Below are positions 1 through 7,209 of a stretch of DNA of 64,000 bases, piece by piece. The notes beneath the pieces were generated by a model. It did no database searches. It was not told where the DNA came from and saw only the letters and a program-made list of their open reading frames with translations. Both the position numbers and the translations under genes were made by a program. The stretch is from Flavobacterium album. Lineage in GTDB: Bacteria > Bacteroidota > Bacteroidia > Flavobacteriales > Flavobacteriaceae. The stretch covers positions 1,129,001-1,193,000 of the forward strand of contig NZ_CP029186.1 in assembly GCF_003096035.1 (NCBI RefSeq), written 5' to 3'. How positions within the stretch are numbered: the stretch's first letter is position 1; every line of letters begins with the position of its first letter.

Positions 1-1
1 G

Positions 2-190
2 TTCATCGATAATAAGAATGCCATCCTGAAAAGGGAAAAGATACTCACCGCCCTTTGGGGCACTGACGATTATTTTATGGGGCGAAGCATGGATGTATTC
101 ATTTCCCGCCTTCGCAAAATATTCAAGGACGACGAGACCATTCGCATAGAAAATATCCCAAGGATAGGGTTTAAGCTTGTGGCTCCGTAA
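2..190 (+). CDS. Response regulator, C-terminal DNA-binding end (partial)
   Basis: Only the last 62 residues are in the window; the gene starts before base 1 and the frame is set from base 2. They form the end of an OmpR/PhoB-type winged helix: the helix with REKILTALWG, then the recognition-helix segment SMDVFISRLRKIF, then the wing with IENIPRIGFKLVAP and a stop at 188-190. The family binds direct repeats in promoters after phosphorylation of an N-terminal receiver domain, which cannot be seen here. The partner kinase would be expected upstream, outside the window. A GC-rich inverted repeat begins directly at the stop codon. Confidence 0.85.
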   Translation, partial: FIDNKNAILKREKILTALWGTDDYFMGRSMDVFISRLRKIFKDDETIRIENIPRIGFKLVAP

Positions 191-289
191 GCCCCCTAAC
201 CCCGAAGGGGGAACAGCTTTCAGGAACGACATAGAAATCGCCAGTCGTTTTAAGCAAGAGTGGCGTTCCCCCTTTGGGGGTTAGGGGGC
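191..289. repeat. Family C palindrome pair (CCCCTAACCCC type)
   Basis: Two inverted copies face each other: 191-214 reads GCCCCCTAACCCC then GAAGGGGGAAC, and 265-289 is its near-exact reverse complement. The pair lies between two convergent genes and could form a long hairpin acting as a bidirectional terminator. Its right arm supplies the last codons and the TAA stop of the cytochrome c gene. Related copies are at 737-774, 42025-42060 and 44207-44326. Confidence 0.75.
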
Positions 290-682
290 TAAACTATAAA
301 TATAGGCTTCCACTGCCTTCAGTTCTTCATCACTGAAATTTTTGGTGATGTAAAAATTGGTTTTCATCGTTTCATATTGCGACGGATCCACAATCGGTTC
401 GCCTTTGCCCTTCAGGAATGTTGGAATATCGCCTTTTTTCTCTTTGTAAACTTTGGCTATTTCCTTTATGCTTGGCCCGATGGCTTTTTGCTTCGGCTTG
501 TGGCAGGTAAAGCAGTTGCCTTTACCATCAAAGATCTCCTGGCCCATCTGTTGTGCGGGCGTGAGGCTGGAAACTTCGCCTTCGGCAGATGATTCGCTGC
601 CTGTTGTGATCTGTTCTTTTTTCTCTTCGGTCTTGCAGGAGAAGAGTGTAAGCGTAAGAAAAAGTAAAAAGATGTTTTTCAT
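281..682 (-). CDS. Lipoprotein monoheme cytochrome c
   Basis: A 133-aa class I-like cytochrome c. Residues 1-16 are a lipoprotein signal (hydrophobic stretch, then LFSC with the lipidated Cys16), followed by an acidic, Ser/Gly-rich linker to about residue 40. The heme site is CFTCH at 57-61; Met106 in YETMKTN is the probable sixth ligand. It should sit on a periplasm-facing membrane leaflet and pass electrons; the partner is unknown. It is co-directional with hemB and the heme cluster, separated by a family C repeat. The last residues (Leu-Ala-Pro) and the stop are encoded inside another family C repeat, so the C-terminus may have been reshaped by repeat insertion. Confidence 0.85.
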   Translation of the reverse strand: MKNIFLLFLTLTLFSCKTEEKKEQITTGSESSAEGEVSSLTPAQQMGQEIFDGKGNCFTCHKPKQKAIGPSIKEIAKVYKEKKGDIPTFLKGKGEPIVDPSQYETMKTNFYITKNFSDEELKAVEAYIYSLAP

Positions 683-736
683 TATAGTTTGTATTTAACG
701 GCTTAGCTGTTTAAACAACATGAGTGCATCGGTATG

Positions 737-774
737 AGTTCCCCTCTCCTTCGGAGAGGGGTTAGGGGTGAGGC
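737..774. repeat. Family C palindrome (GGGGTTAGGGG type)
   Basis: Reads AGTTCCCCTCTCC-TTC-GGAGAGGGG followed by TTAGGGGTGAGG. The hairpin TCCCCTCTCC/GGAGAGGGG ends exactly at the hemB stop codon at 775, so it may act as a terminator or mRNA 3'-end stabiliser. Confidence 0.75.
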
Positions 775-1770
775 CTATTTATTCAAAAGTATCGCAGCTT
801 CTTTAGCAAAATAAGTCGATATCAAATCGGCACCCGCACGCTTGATGCAGTACAGCTGTTCGATCATAACCCGGTCGTGGTCGAGCCAGCCCCTTTCGGA
901 TGCCGCCTTGATCATGGCATATTCTCCCGACACATGAAATACCGATACCGGCACGTTCACCGCATTTTTCACTTCGCGCACAATATCCAGGTAAGCGATA
1001 CCGGGTTTCACCATCACGATATCCGCGCCTTCTTCCACATCGTGAACCGCCTCTTTAATAGCCTCGATGCGGTTGGCGTAGTCCATCTGGTAGGTTTTCT
1101 TGTCTTTCGGTACTTCAATCTCTGCATCCTTAGGCGCACTGTCCAGCGCATCGCGGAACGGCCCGTAGAATGACGAGGCATACTTGGCGCTATAGCTCAT
1201 GATGCCTACCTTCTGGTGCCCTGCGCTATCCAGCCCTTCGCGAAGGCGCAGCACCCTGCCGTCCATCATATCGCTTGGCGCTGCAAAATCGGCACCGGCA
1301 TCAGCATGCGATACGGCCATGCGTACCAATGCTTCTACAGTTTCATCGTTAGCAACATCGCCATTCTTGATAATGCCGTCGTGCCCGTAAATAGAGTAGG
1401 GGTCGAGTGCTACATCTGGCATCACGATCATTCCCGGCACAGCATCTTTAATGGCTTTTATAGCGCGCTGCATGAGCCCGTCGTGATTCCACGCTTCTTT
1501 GCCGGTGTTGTCTTTCAGTGTGTCATCTACTTTTACATAAATGTTCACTGCCTTTATGCCAAGGCTCCAAAGCTCTTTTACTTCCTTAACCGTAAGGTCG
1601 AGCGAGCGGCGGTAAATGCCGGGCATCGACGGGATGGGTATTTCTACATTGGTCCCTTCTGCAATGAACATCGGGAACATAAAGTCATTGGGTGTTACTA
1701 TCGTTTCACGAACGAGCGAACGTATGGAATCGTTGGTTCTTAGTCTTCTATTTCTGTGTAATGGGAACAT
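775..1770 (-). CDS. hemB: Delta-aminolevulinic acid dehydratase (porphobilinogen synthase)
   Basis: A 331-aa enzyme of normal family length that condenses two 5-aminolevulinates to porphobilinogen in the cytosol. The two active-site lysines are visible: Lys196 in MSYSAKYASS and Lys255 in IVMVKPG (Schiff base). At 119-131 the metal-loop reads DVALDPYSIYGHD, without the three cysteines of zinc enzymes, which in this family marks a magnesium-dependent form. It is the last heme gene of the minus-strand cluster; a DUF3800 gene separates it from hemF, and 72 bases precede its start. The start ATG at 1770 fits the family N-terminus (FPLHRNRRLRT). Confidence 0.97.
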   Translation of the reverse strand: MFPLHRNRRLRTNDSIRSLVRETIVTPNDFMFPMFIAEGTNVEIPIPSMPGIYRRSLDLTVKEVKELWSLGIKAVNIYVKVDDTLKDNTGKEAWNHDGLMQRAIKAIKDAVPGMIVMPDVALDPYSIYGHDGIIKNGDVANDETVEALVRMAVSHADAGADFAAPSDMMDGRVLRLREGLDSAGHQKVGIMSYSAKYASSFYGPFRDALDSAPKDAEIEVPKDKKTYQMDYANRIEAIKEAVHDVEEGADIVMVKPGIAYLDIVREVKNAVNVPVSVFHVSGEYAMIKAASERGWLDHDRVMIEQLYCIKRAGADLISTYFAKEAAILLNK

Positions 1771-1842
1771 TTTTTATTGCGATTTTTTTATTATCTTTGC
1801 AGTGAACCACTTGAACCCTGAATGGGGTGTAGGGTGGTGTTT

Positions 1843-2637
1843 TTATTTTGGGTAATATACTATACCAAACTTATTATTTTTATTAGCTTTAGTATTTAGC
1901 TTTCCTTTTTCCAGCAATATATCGAGAAAGCCTTCATCATCACCGTATTTTAGCACCTGCTGCACTCTTTTTGGCCATGACAAAGGATTTTCAACCAACT
2001 TATGCTGGGCGTATAAATTAACAATGTATGCCAATGTATCTGATAATTGAATAAAATATGATTCGTTGGATTTCTTAGGCAGTGGGTCTTCAATAATTGT
2101 TTTCAAATCATTTCTATAACTGCCTTCATCAAAAAGTGAAGGAATGTAATTTATCCTTTGTAGTAATCTGGCAACCGAGGTCATTTTTTTTATTCGCCCT
2201 TCGTCTGTAATTACTATAAAACGATTGTCATTTCCTTCAGCCATATCATTTTCAATTCGCTGAAGACTATATGTGAAAGCATTTTTTAGAACATCATATT
2301 CTTCTTTCTTAATCCTGTTTTTATCAATGACTACATTGATAACTTTTAACTTTAGGGCAGCTATAAGTTTAAAGTGAAGTTCTATTAATTCTTTTCTCTC
2401 TTCTGTTGAATACTTGCCATGATATGGATACTTGTCCTGTATAAGTTGGCGGCAATGAAATTCCATTTTGATCGGGAAATCATATTTATCTTTAAGATAT
2501 TGCCTGAATTTTCGAATTACGTCATAATTATCTTTCCAGTCACTTTCATGCATATAAACAGCACTCAACACAAATAATTGTGATGAAAATTTTGGATACC
2601 CATCATCTCCGGATTCGTCAAAATAGGCTATATACAT
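1843..2637 (-). CDS. DUF3800 protein, possible RNase H-like nuclease
   Basis: A 264-aa protein of the DUF3800 family. It opens with MYIAYFDESGDDGYP, the family's signature acidic first strand, has a middle acidic motif VITDEGR near residue 134 and a late QLSDTLAYIVNLYA helix. This spacing of acidic residues resembles RNase H-fold nucleases, an inference only; no activity is established here. The ATG overlaps the last 10 bases of hemF, so translation may be coupled, yet the gene is clearly more AT-rich than its hem neighbours and interrupts the hemF-hemB order, suggesting a transferred gene. DUF3800 genes are frequent in phage and defence neighbourhoods; no partner gene is visible. Confidence 0.8.
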   Translation of the reverse strand: MYIAYFDESGDDGYPKFSSQLFVLSAVYMHESDWKDNYDVIRKFRQYLKDKYDFPIKMEFHCRQLIQDKYPYHGKYSTEERKELIELHFKLIAALKLKVINVVIDKNRIKKEEYDVLKNAFTYSLQRIENDMAEGNDNRFIVITDEGRIKKMTSVARLLQRINYIPSLFDEGSYRNDLKTIIEDPLPKKSNESYFIQLSDTLAYIVNLYAQHKLVENPLSWPKRVQQVLKYGDDEGFLDILLEKGKLNTKANKNNKFGIVYYPK

Positions 2638-3539
2638 TCTATCCAGTTTTTAGGATCGTTCAAAACTTTTATCAATCGCTCCTCCTCACTCCCCGGCTCC
2701 GGATGATGGTCATATACCCACTGCACATGCGGCGGCAGGCTCATCAATATGCTCTCGATACGGCCATTGGTTTTTAACCCGAAGAGCGTTCCCTTATCAT
2801 GTACAAGGTTGAATTCTACATACCTCCCACGGCGTATTTCCTGCCAGTTACGGTTGGCTTCATCCCATGCAATATCTTTTCTTCGCTCTACTATCGGTAC
2901 ATAGGCGCTAAGGAAACTATTGCCAACTTCCGTTACAAAATCATACCAGTTTTCCATCGAAAAATCGTCAGTGGCCTTGCAATGGTCAAAGAACAAGCCG
3001 CCAATACCCCGTGCTTCACCACGGTGAGCATTCCAAAAGTATTCATCGCACTGCTTTTTAAATTTCGGATAAAATTCCGGGTTATGCTTATCGCAAGCTG
3101 TTTTACAGGTTTGGTGGAAGTGGCGTGCATCCTCATCGAATAAATAATAAGGCGTAAGGTCCTGCCCACCGCCAAACCAGCTATCTACAATATTACCCTG
3201 CTTGTCATACATTTCGAAGTAACGCCAGTTAGCATGTACGGTTGGCACAAAAGGGTTTTTGGGATGGATCACCAGGCTCAGGCCACAGGCAAAGAAATCT
3301 ACATCGCCTACATTAAAATAGGCCTGCATGGCTTTTGGCAGTTCTCCATGCACTGCAGAGATGTTCACACCGCCTTTTTCAAAAACAGCGCCGTTCTCTA
3401 TCACGCGCGTGCGTCCCCCGCCGCCTTCAGGACGCTGCCAAAGATCTTCACGGAATCTGGCGCTGCCATCAACTGCCTCAAGTTTAGAAGTTATGGCATC
3501 CTGTAAGCCTTGTATGTATTGGTAAAATTTATCTTTCAT
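2628..3539 (-). CDS. hemF: Oxygen-dependent coproporphyrinogen III oxidase
   Basis: A 303-aa enzyme that oxidatively decarboxylates coproporphyrinogen III to protoporphyrinogen IX with O2. The diagnostic block PTVHANWRYFEMYD followed by DSWFGGGQDLTPYYLF is present, as is RGIGGLFFDH. I chose the ATG at 3539 (MKDKFYQYIQ), which gives the usual family length of about 300; an upstream in-frame ATG would add 33 atypical residues overlapping the GNAT gene. With this start it overlaps the GNAT gene by 11 bases. An aerobic route is implied; no hemN is in the window. Confidence 0.95.
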   Translation of the reverse strand: MKDKFYQYIQGLQDAITSKLEAVDGSARFREDLWQRPEGGGGRTRVIENGAVFEKGGVNISAVHGELPKAMQAYFNVGDVDFFACGLSLVIHPKNPFVPTVHANWRYFEMYDKQGNIVDSWFGGGQDLTPYYLFDEDARHFHQTCKTACDKHNPEFYPKFKKQCDEYFWNAHRGEARGIGGLFFDHCKATDDFSMENWYDFVTEVGNSFLSAYVPIVERRKDIAWDEANRNWQEIRRGRYVEFNLVHDKGTLFGLKTNGRIESILMSLPPHVQWVYDHHPEPGSEEERLIKVLNDPKNWIECI

Positions 3540-4068
3540 TGTATTCTGATCGTAATAATCCATAATAAAAAATATCTTCCAGAACGCCTTGTCCATTCTT
3601 AAACTCCTGCCGCAATACACCTTCCTTTGTAAAGCCATGTTTCAGTGCAATCCTCTGGCTGCCGTAATTGACAGGCGAAGTACAGATGGTTATTTTATTC
3701 ATGTGCAGTTCTTCAAAGCAAAAAGCGATGAGGTTGCCGACTGCCTTTGTGATGATACCTTTCCCTTCAAAATCTTTATCTATAAAATAGGCGAGTTCGC
3801 ATTTGGCAATTTTCCGGTCGATATTCTTTACAAGCACATAACCGATAAGCGCATTAGTGTCAAGGTTACGGAGATAATAGTAATAGTTTTCTTTCCGCCC
3901 TTCATTCATAGCCGACTGCCCTAATGCCGCAACGGTGTCTTCAAAATAGGTGTTGTTGGCCAGTGTCCCCGGAAAGGTTTTGGCAATATGATCCCTGTTC
4001 CTGTCGATGAGGGCATAAAATTCCTCCGGAAGGATGTCGGCAAGGGTATCGGTTTTCCAGTTGGTCAC
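3529..4068 (-). CDS. GNAT family N-acetyltransferase (RimJ/RimL-like)
   Basis: A 179-aa single-domain acetyltransferase of the RimJ/RimL type. The acetyl-CoA region is seen as CELAYFIDKDFEGKGIITKAVGNLIAF (about 90-117), where the Q/RxxGxG/A loop is replaced by a FEGKGI variant, then the typical C-terminal motif NYGSQRIALKHGFTKEGVLRQ. The family acetylates protein N-termini or small amines; the substrate is unknown. It overlaps the preceding 117-aa gene by four bases (ATGA) and hemF by 11, so it is co-transcribed and probably co-translated with the heme genes. Confidence 0.88.
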   Translation of the reverse strand: MTNWKTDTLADILPEEFYALIDRNRDHIAKTFPGTLANNTYFEDTVAALGQSAMNEGRKENYYYYLRNLDTNALIGYVLVKNIDRKIAKCELAYFIDKDFEGKGIITKAVGNLIAFCFEELHMNKITICTSPVNYGSQRIALKHGFTKEGVLRQEFKNGQGVLEDIFYYGLLRSEYNER

Positions 4069-4418
4069 TTATTCAGGTTGTTTATCTTATTAAAAATATC
4101 AAATGAGAACATCCTGCTTTCTGTCTGTATGAAATTATAGAGTGATACCGCTTTTTCCTTAAACGAAGGGATTGTCGCCAGCATATCGGCCAGCTTTTCC
4201 ATATTGGCAAAATCGAAATGGAATTTAACTACATGGCTGTTCAGGTCGTCATTGCTCATTTCTGCAATGCTTTCAACAGACAGCCCCATTTGCGCCAACA
4301 GCTGTTCGGCATGAGGCGTACTCATGCCACCCGGAACGTAAACCAGTTCCATAAGCTTGTTAAGGATGTTATTGATCCTCTCATTTTCCTCGTCGCGCAG
4401 TCCTAAGCTTAAGGGCAT
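4065..4418 (-). CDS. Unknown protein in heme operon
   Basis: A 117-aa soluble, mostly helical protein that I do not recognise. It has no signal peptide, membrane span or cysteine. Leu/Ile spacing suggests a helical bundle with a central HAEQLLAQMGLSVESIAEMS segment. It starts 75 bases after hemE, across a hairpin repeat, and overlaps the GNAT gene by four bases (ATGA). Its tight placement suggests a role tied to the acetyltransferase, perhaps as a partner or substrate, but nothing in the sequence proves it. Confidence 0.75.
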   Translation of the reverse strand: MPLSLGLRDEENERINNILNKLMELVYVPGGMSTPHAEQLLAQMGLSVESIAEMSNDDLNSHVVKFHFDFANMEKLADMLATIPSFKEKAVSLYNFIQTESRMFSFDIFNKINNLNK

Positions 4419-4433
4419 ATTTTAGTTGTTGGT

Positions 4434-4495
4434 TGTTAGTTGCTGGTTGTCGGTGTCGGAAGCTTCCAACAACCGACAACCAGCAACCGATAACT
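4434..4495. repeat. Long hairpin (GGTTGCTGGTTGTCGG arms)
   Basis: The left arm TAGTTGCTGGTTGTCGGT and right arm ACCGACAACCAGCAAC pair around a central GGAAGCTTCC, giving a stem of about 25 base pairs ending at the hemE stop. It lies inside the hem operon and may attenuate, process or stabilise the transcript between hemE and the downstream genes. Confidence 0.7.
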
Positions 4496-5519
4496 ATCTG
4501 TATTCTTTCACCGCATCTATAAAAGCTTTCGCGTGGTCTACCGGGATATTCGGTAATATTCCGTGACCCAGGTTCACAATATAATTGTCCTTGCCGAATT
4601 CATCGATCATCTGGTGCACCATTTTCTTTATCGTTAGTATTGGCGAAAGCAGCCTGCTTGGGTCGAAATTACCCTGAAGCGTTATTTTACCACCGGAAAG
4701 GTAGCGGGCATTTCTTGCAGAGCACGTCCAATCAACACCAAGCGCCGATGCCTTGCTCTGGCCCATTTCGCCAAGTGCGAACCAGCAGCCTTTGCCAAAC
4801 ACTATAACATGAGTCTCCGGTGCCAGTGCTTCCACGATCTGGTTGATGTATTTCCACGAGAATTCCTGATAATCTACAGGGGAGAGCATTCCGCCCCAGC
4901 TGTCGAATACCTGTACGGCATTCACGCCAGCCTTTACTTTCTCCTTAAGGTAAGCAATGGTAGTGTTGGTTATTTTTTGCAGTAAAGCATGTGCAGCTTC
5001 CGGTTGCGAAAAGCAGAACCCTTTTGCGGTATCAAAGCTTTTCGATCCTTTTCCTTCTACCGCGTAACAGAAGATCGTCCATGGCGAACCGGCGAAACCT
5101 ATAAGCGGTACCTCGTCGTTCAGCATTTCTTTCGTCAGCTTAATGGCATCCATTACATAGCCAAGCGTTTCGTGGATGTTCGGCACGATCACTCTTTCCA
5201 CATCCTGTACAGTGCGGATAGGATTCGGCAGAAACGGACCAACGCTTTCCTTCATCAGCACCTCGATGCCCATGGCCTGCGGCACTACAAGGATGTCTGA
5301 GAACAATATCGCGGCATCCGGCTTCACAATGCGGATTGGCTGAACGGTTATCTCGGCAGCAAGTTCCGGTGTCTGGCAGCGCGTAAAGAAATCATACTTG
5401 TCGCGCAGTGCACGGAATTCCGGCAAGTACCTGCCGGCCTGGCGCATCATCCATACCGGCGGCCTTTCTACAGGCTCGTTGCGCAATGCTTTTAAAAAGA
5501 GGTCGTTTTTTAAGGTCAT
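4494..5519 (-). CDS. hemE: Uroporphyrinogen decarboxylase
   Basis: A 341-aa cytosolic enzyme that removes four acetate carboxyls from uroporphyrinogen III to give coproporphyrinogen III. The substrate-binding [10 protein letters not shown] lies at 26-35, the conserved [12 protein letters not shown] follows, and GHGILPN is near the C-terminus. I used the ATG at 5519 ([12 protein letters not shown]); an ATG five codons upstream is possible but atypical. The gene is separated from hemD by a pair of family A repeats and from the next gene by a long hairpin. Confidence 0.96.
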   Translation of the reverse strand: MTLKNDLFLKALRNEPVERPPVWMMRQAGRYLPEFRALRDKYDFFTRCQTPELAAEITVQPIRIVKPDAAILFSDILVVPQAMGIEVLMKESVGPFLPNPIRTVQDVERVIVPNIHETLGYVMDAIKLTKEMLNDEVPLIGFAGSPWTIFCYAVEGKGSKSFDTAKGFCFSQPEAAHALLQKITNTTIAYLKEKVKAGVNAVQVFDSWGGMLSPVDYQEFSWKYINQIVEALAPETHVIVFGKGCWFALGEMGQSKASALGVDWTCSARNARYLSGGKITLQGNFDPSRLLSPILTIKKMVHQMIDEFGKDNYIVNLGHGILPNIPVDHAKAFIDAVKEYR

Positions 5520-5532
5520 ATTTTTGTTTTTC

Positions 5533-5623
5533 AACCTGCAAGGTTTCCAGAACCTTGTAGGTTTAATTATTTGTTCCTGAATATTTTATTTTTATACCTA
5601 CAAGGTTTTCAAAACCTTGCAGG
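5533..5623. repeat. Family A REP pair (REPIN-like) between hemD and hemE
   Basis: Two inverted imperfect palindromes: 5533-5564 (CCTGCAAGG-tttccagaa-CCTTGTAGG) and 5595-5623 (CCTACAAGG-ttttcaaaa-CCTTGCAGG), 30 bases apart. They are of the family that flanks the transposase at 9679-10230. The pair occupies the whole hemD-hemE gap and ends one base from the hemD stop. Confidence 0.85.
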
Positions 5624-5624
5624 A

Positions 5625-6284
5625 TTACAAATTTCGATAATAATTCACACACTGCACTACTACATTCTCTACCGTAGGCTTATTGGCAATTACTATAGTC
5701 GAAGTAATGCCTTCTAATGCTTTCGAAGTTGTATTTCCAATGCAAAAGCAAACCGCATTCCCAATGCTATTCTCCTTCAAATAACTCTCCACTCCCGACG
5801 GACTGAAAAACAATATCCCGTCAAGCGGGGCATTTATCTTTTGCGGGCTCAATACCGTTTCATACACTTCAATCTCGTTGAAAGCTATCCCTGCATTCGC
5901 CAAAGCATCCGGGAGTGTGTCCCGCCTCATGCTTCCCGAAAAAAAAGTGAAGCTTTCGCCTGTATAATCTTTTATAATGATCTCCGCCAGTCCCTCGGCA
6001 TATTCGGCGAATGCCAAAACTTTGAAACCCGCCTTTTCAATCGCCTCCCTTGTCTTGCTGCCTACACAGAAAACAGGATGGCTTTTATAATCGCCTGCTT
6101 TTTCATTCTCAGAAAAACTTTTAAAAGCATTCTGGCTGGTAAAGATGAGATTTGGACTTATATCGTTTAATTCAAAAGGCTTATAACTGATGCTGATAAA
6201 ATCTGCTTCCAAAACTGCAAGGCCGGCGTTGAGCAGGAACTGCCTGTGGTTAGGCTGCAGTTTTTTACTGGAAAGTATCCGCAT
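5625..6284 (-). CDS. hemD: Uroporphyrinogen-III synthase
   Basis: A 219-aa protein that cyclises hydroxymethylbilane with inversion of ring D. HemD is poorly conserved, and the call rests on length, the two-lobed alternating strand/helix pattern, features such as LIFTSQNAFKSF, VFCVGSKTREAIEKAGF, FFSPSGVESYL and CFCIGNTTSKALE, and its place directly after hemC (four-base gap). The ATG at 6284 follows hemC closely, as expected in an operon. Confidence 0.92.
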   Translation of the reverse strand: MRILSSKKLQPNHRQFLLNAGLAVLEADFISISYKPFELNDISPNLIFTSQNAFKSFSENEKAGDYKSHPVFCVGSKTREAIEKAGFKVLAFAEYAEGLAEIIIKDYTGESFTFFSGSMRRDTLPDALANAGIAFNEIEVYETVLSPQKINAPLDGILFFSPSGVESYLKENSIGNAVCFCIGNTTSKALEGITSTIVIANKPTVENVVVQCVNYYRNL

Positions 6285-6288
6285 CGGT

Positions 6289-7209
6289 TTATTTTTTAAG
6301 TTCGGCGCGGATCTTCTCCATCAGTCCGGCGCCACCATTTTTCAATATTTCCTCAGCACACTCATTGCCAAAATTTGTATAGTCTTTACCCACATGCAGC
6401 ACCTTTTCAATATGCAGCCTTTCGGTTCCGTCAATCGAGAGCAGCACACCTTCAAAGCGTATTTCGTCATCAATATAAGTAGCCAGTGCGCCTATCGGGG
6501 CCGTACAGCCGCCTTCCAGTTTTTTCAGGAACTGGCGTTCTATATGTGTAGCAATCTCGCTGGGCTTGTGGTTCAGTTGTGCCAATGCCTTTTGGCTGTA
6601 CAGGTCGTTTTCCATAGCAACCACAACCATTGCGCCCTGTGCAGGTGCGGGTATCATCCAGTCCAGTACCATGTGGTTTTCCGGCAGCAGGTTGATGCGC
6701 TCCAGCCCGGCAGCGGCAAACACAGCGCCTTGCCAGTCGTTTTCATTAAGTTTCTTCAAGCGGGTGTTCACATTGCCGCGAAGGTCGACCACCGCATGGT
6801 TGGGGTAGCGGTTAAGCCATTGTGCCTGTCGGCGAAGGCTTCCTGTAGCAATGGTGGCAGCATCGGTAAAAAAGCCTGTTTTGCCTTTGTGCACGAGTAT
6901 ATCATTCACGTCTGCACGTTCCAGCACTGCCGCTTGCACAATGCCTTTCGGCAGCGCGGTAGGCACGTCTTTCATGGAATGTACGGCGATGTCTACCTGG
7001 CCTTTCAGCATGGCAACATCAAGGGTCTTGGTGAAAATGCCGGTAATGCCCAGCTCGTATAGTGGCACATCCAGTATAATATCGCCGGTAGATTTTACAG
7101 CTACGATCTCGGTCGGGTAGCCCAGGTGGTTCAGCTTCCGCTCTACGGTGTGTGCCTGCCACAGGGCAAGCTCGCTGTCGCGGGTGCCTATCCTTATAGG
7201 TTTTTTCAT
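6289..7209 (-). CDS. hemC: Hydroxymethylbilane synthase (porphobilinogen deaminase)
   Basis: A 306-aa cytosolic enzyme that polymerises four porphobilinogens on a dipyrromethane cofactor. The cofactor-bearing cysteine is Cys235 in LEGGCTAPIGA, the catalytic aspartate is Asp81 in HSMKDVPT, and the N-terminal IRIGTRDSELALWQ and the GSLRRQAQWL blocks are intact. The ATG overlaps the hemA stop by four bases (ATGA), a sign of coupled translation. Confidence 0.97.
   Translation of the reverse strand: MKKPIRIGTRDSELALWQAHTVERKLNHLGYPTEIVAVKSTGDIILDVPLYELGITGIFTKTLDVAMLKGQVDIAVHSMKDVPTALPKGIVQAAVLERADVNDILVHKGKTGFFTDAATIATGSLRRQAQWLNRYPNHAVVDLRGNVNTRLKKLNENDWQGAVFAAAGLERINLLPENHMVLDWMIPAPAQGAMVVVAMENDLYSQKALAQLNHKPSEIATHIERQFLKKLEGGCTAPIGALATYIDDEIRFEGVLLSIDGTERLHIEKVLHVGKDYTNFGNECAEEILKNGGAGLMEKIRAELKK

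Noticed and set aside
1792..1799. TATCTTTG on the plus strand, a perfect -7 promoter match reading towards the DUF3800 gene in antisense.
   Set aside because: No gene or structured RNA follows on the plus strand; may be a chance match or remnant in an AT-rich gap.
6190..7062. Long open frame antisense to hemC and the end of hemD.
   Set aside because: Crosses two well-supported genes on the other strand and resembles no protein family.
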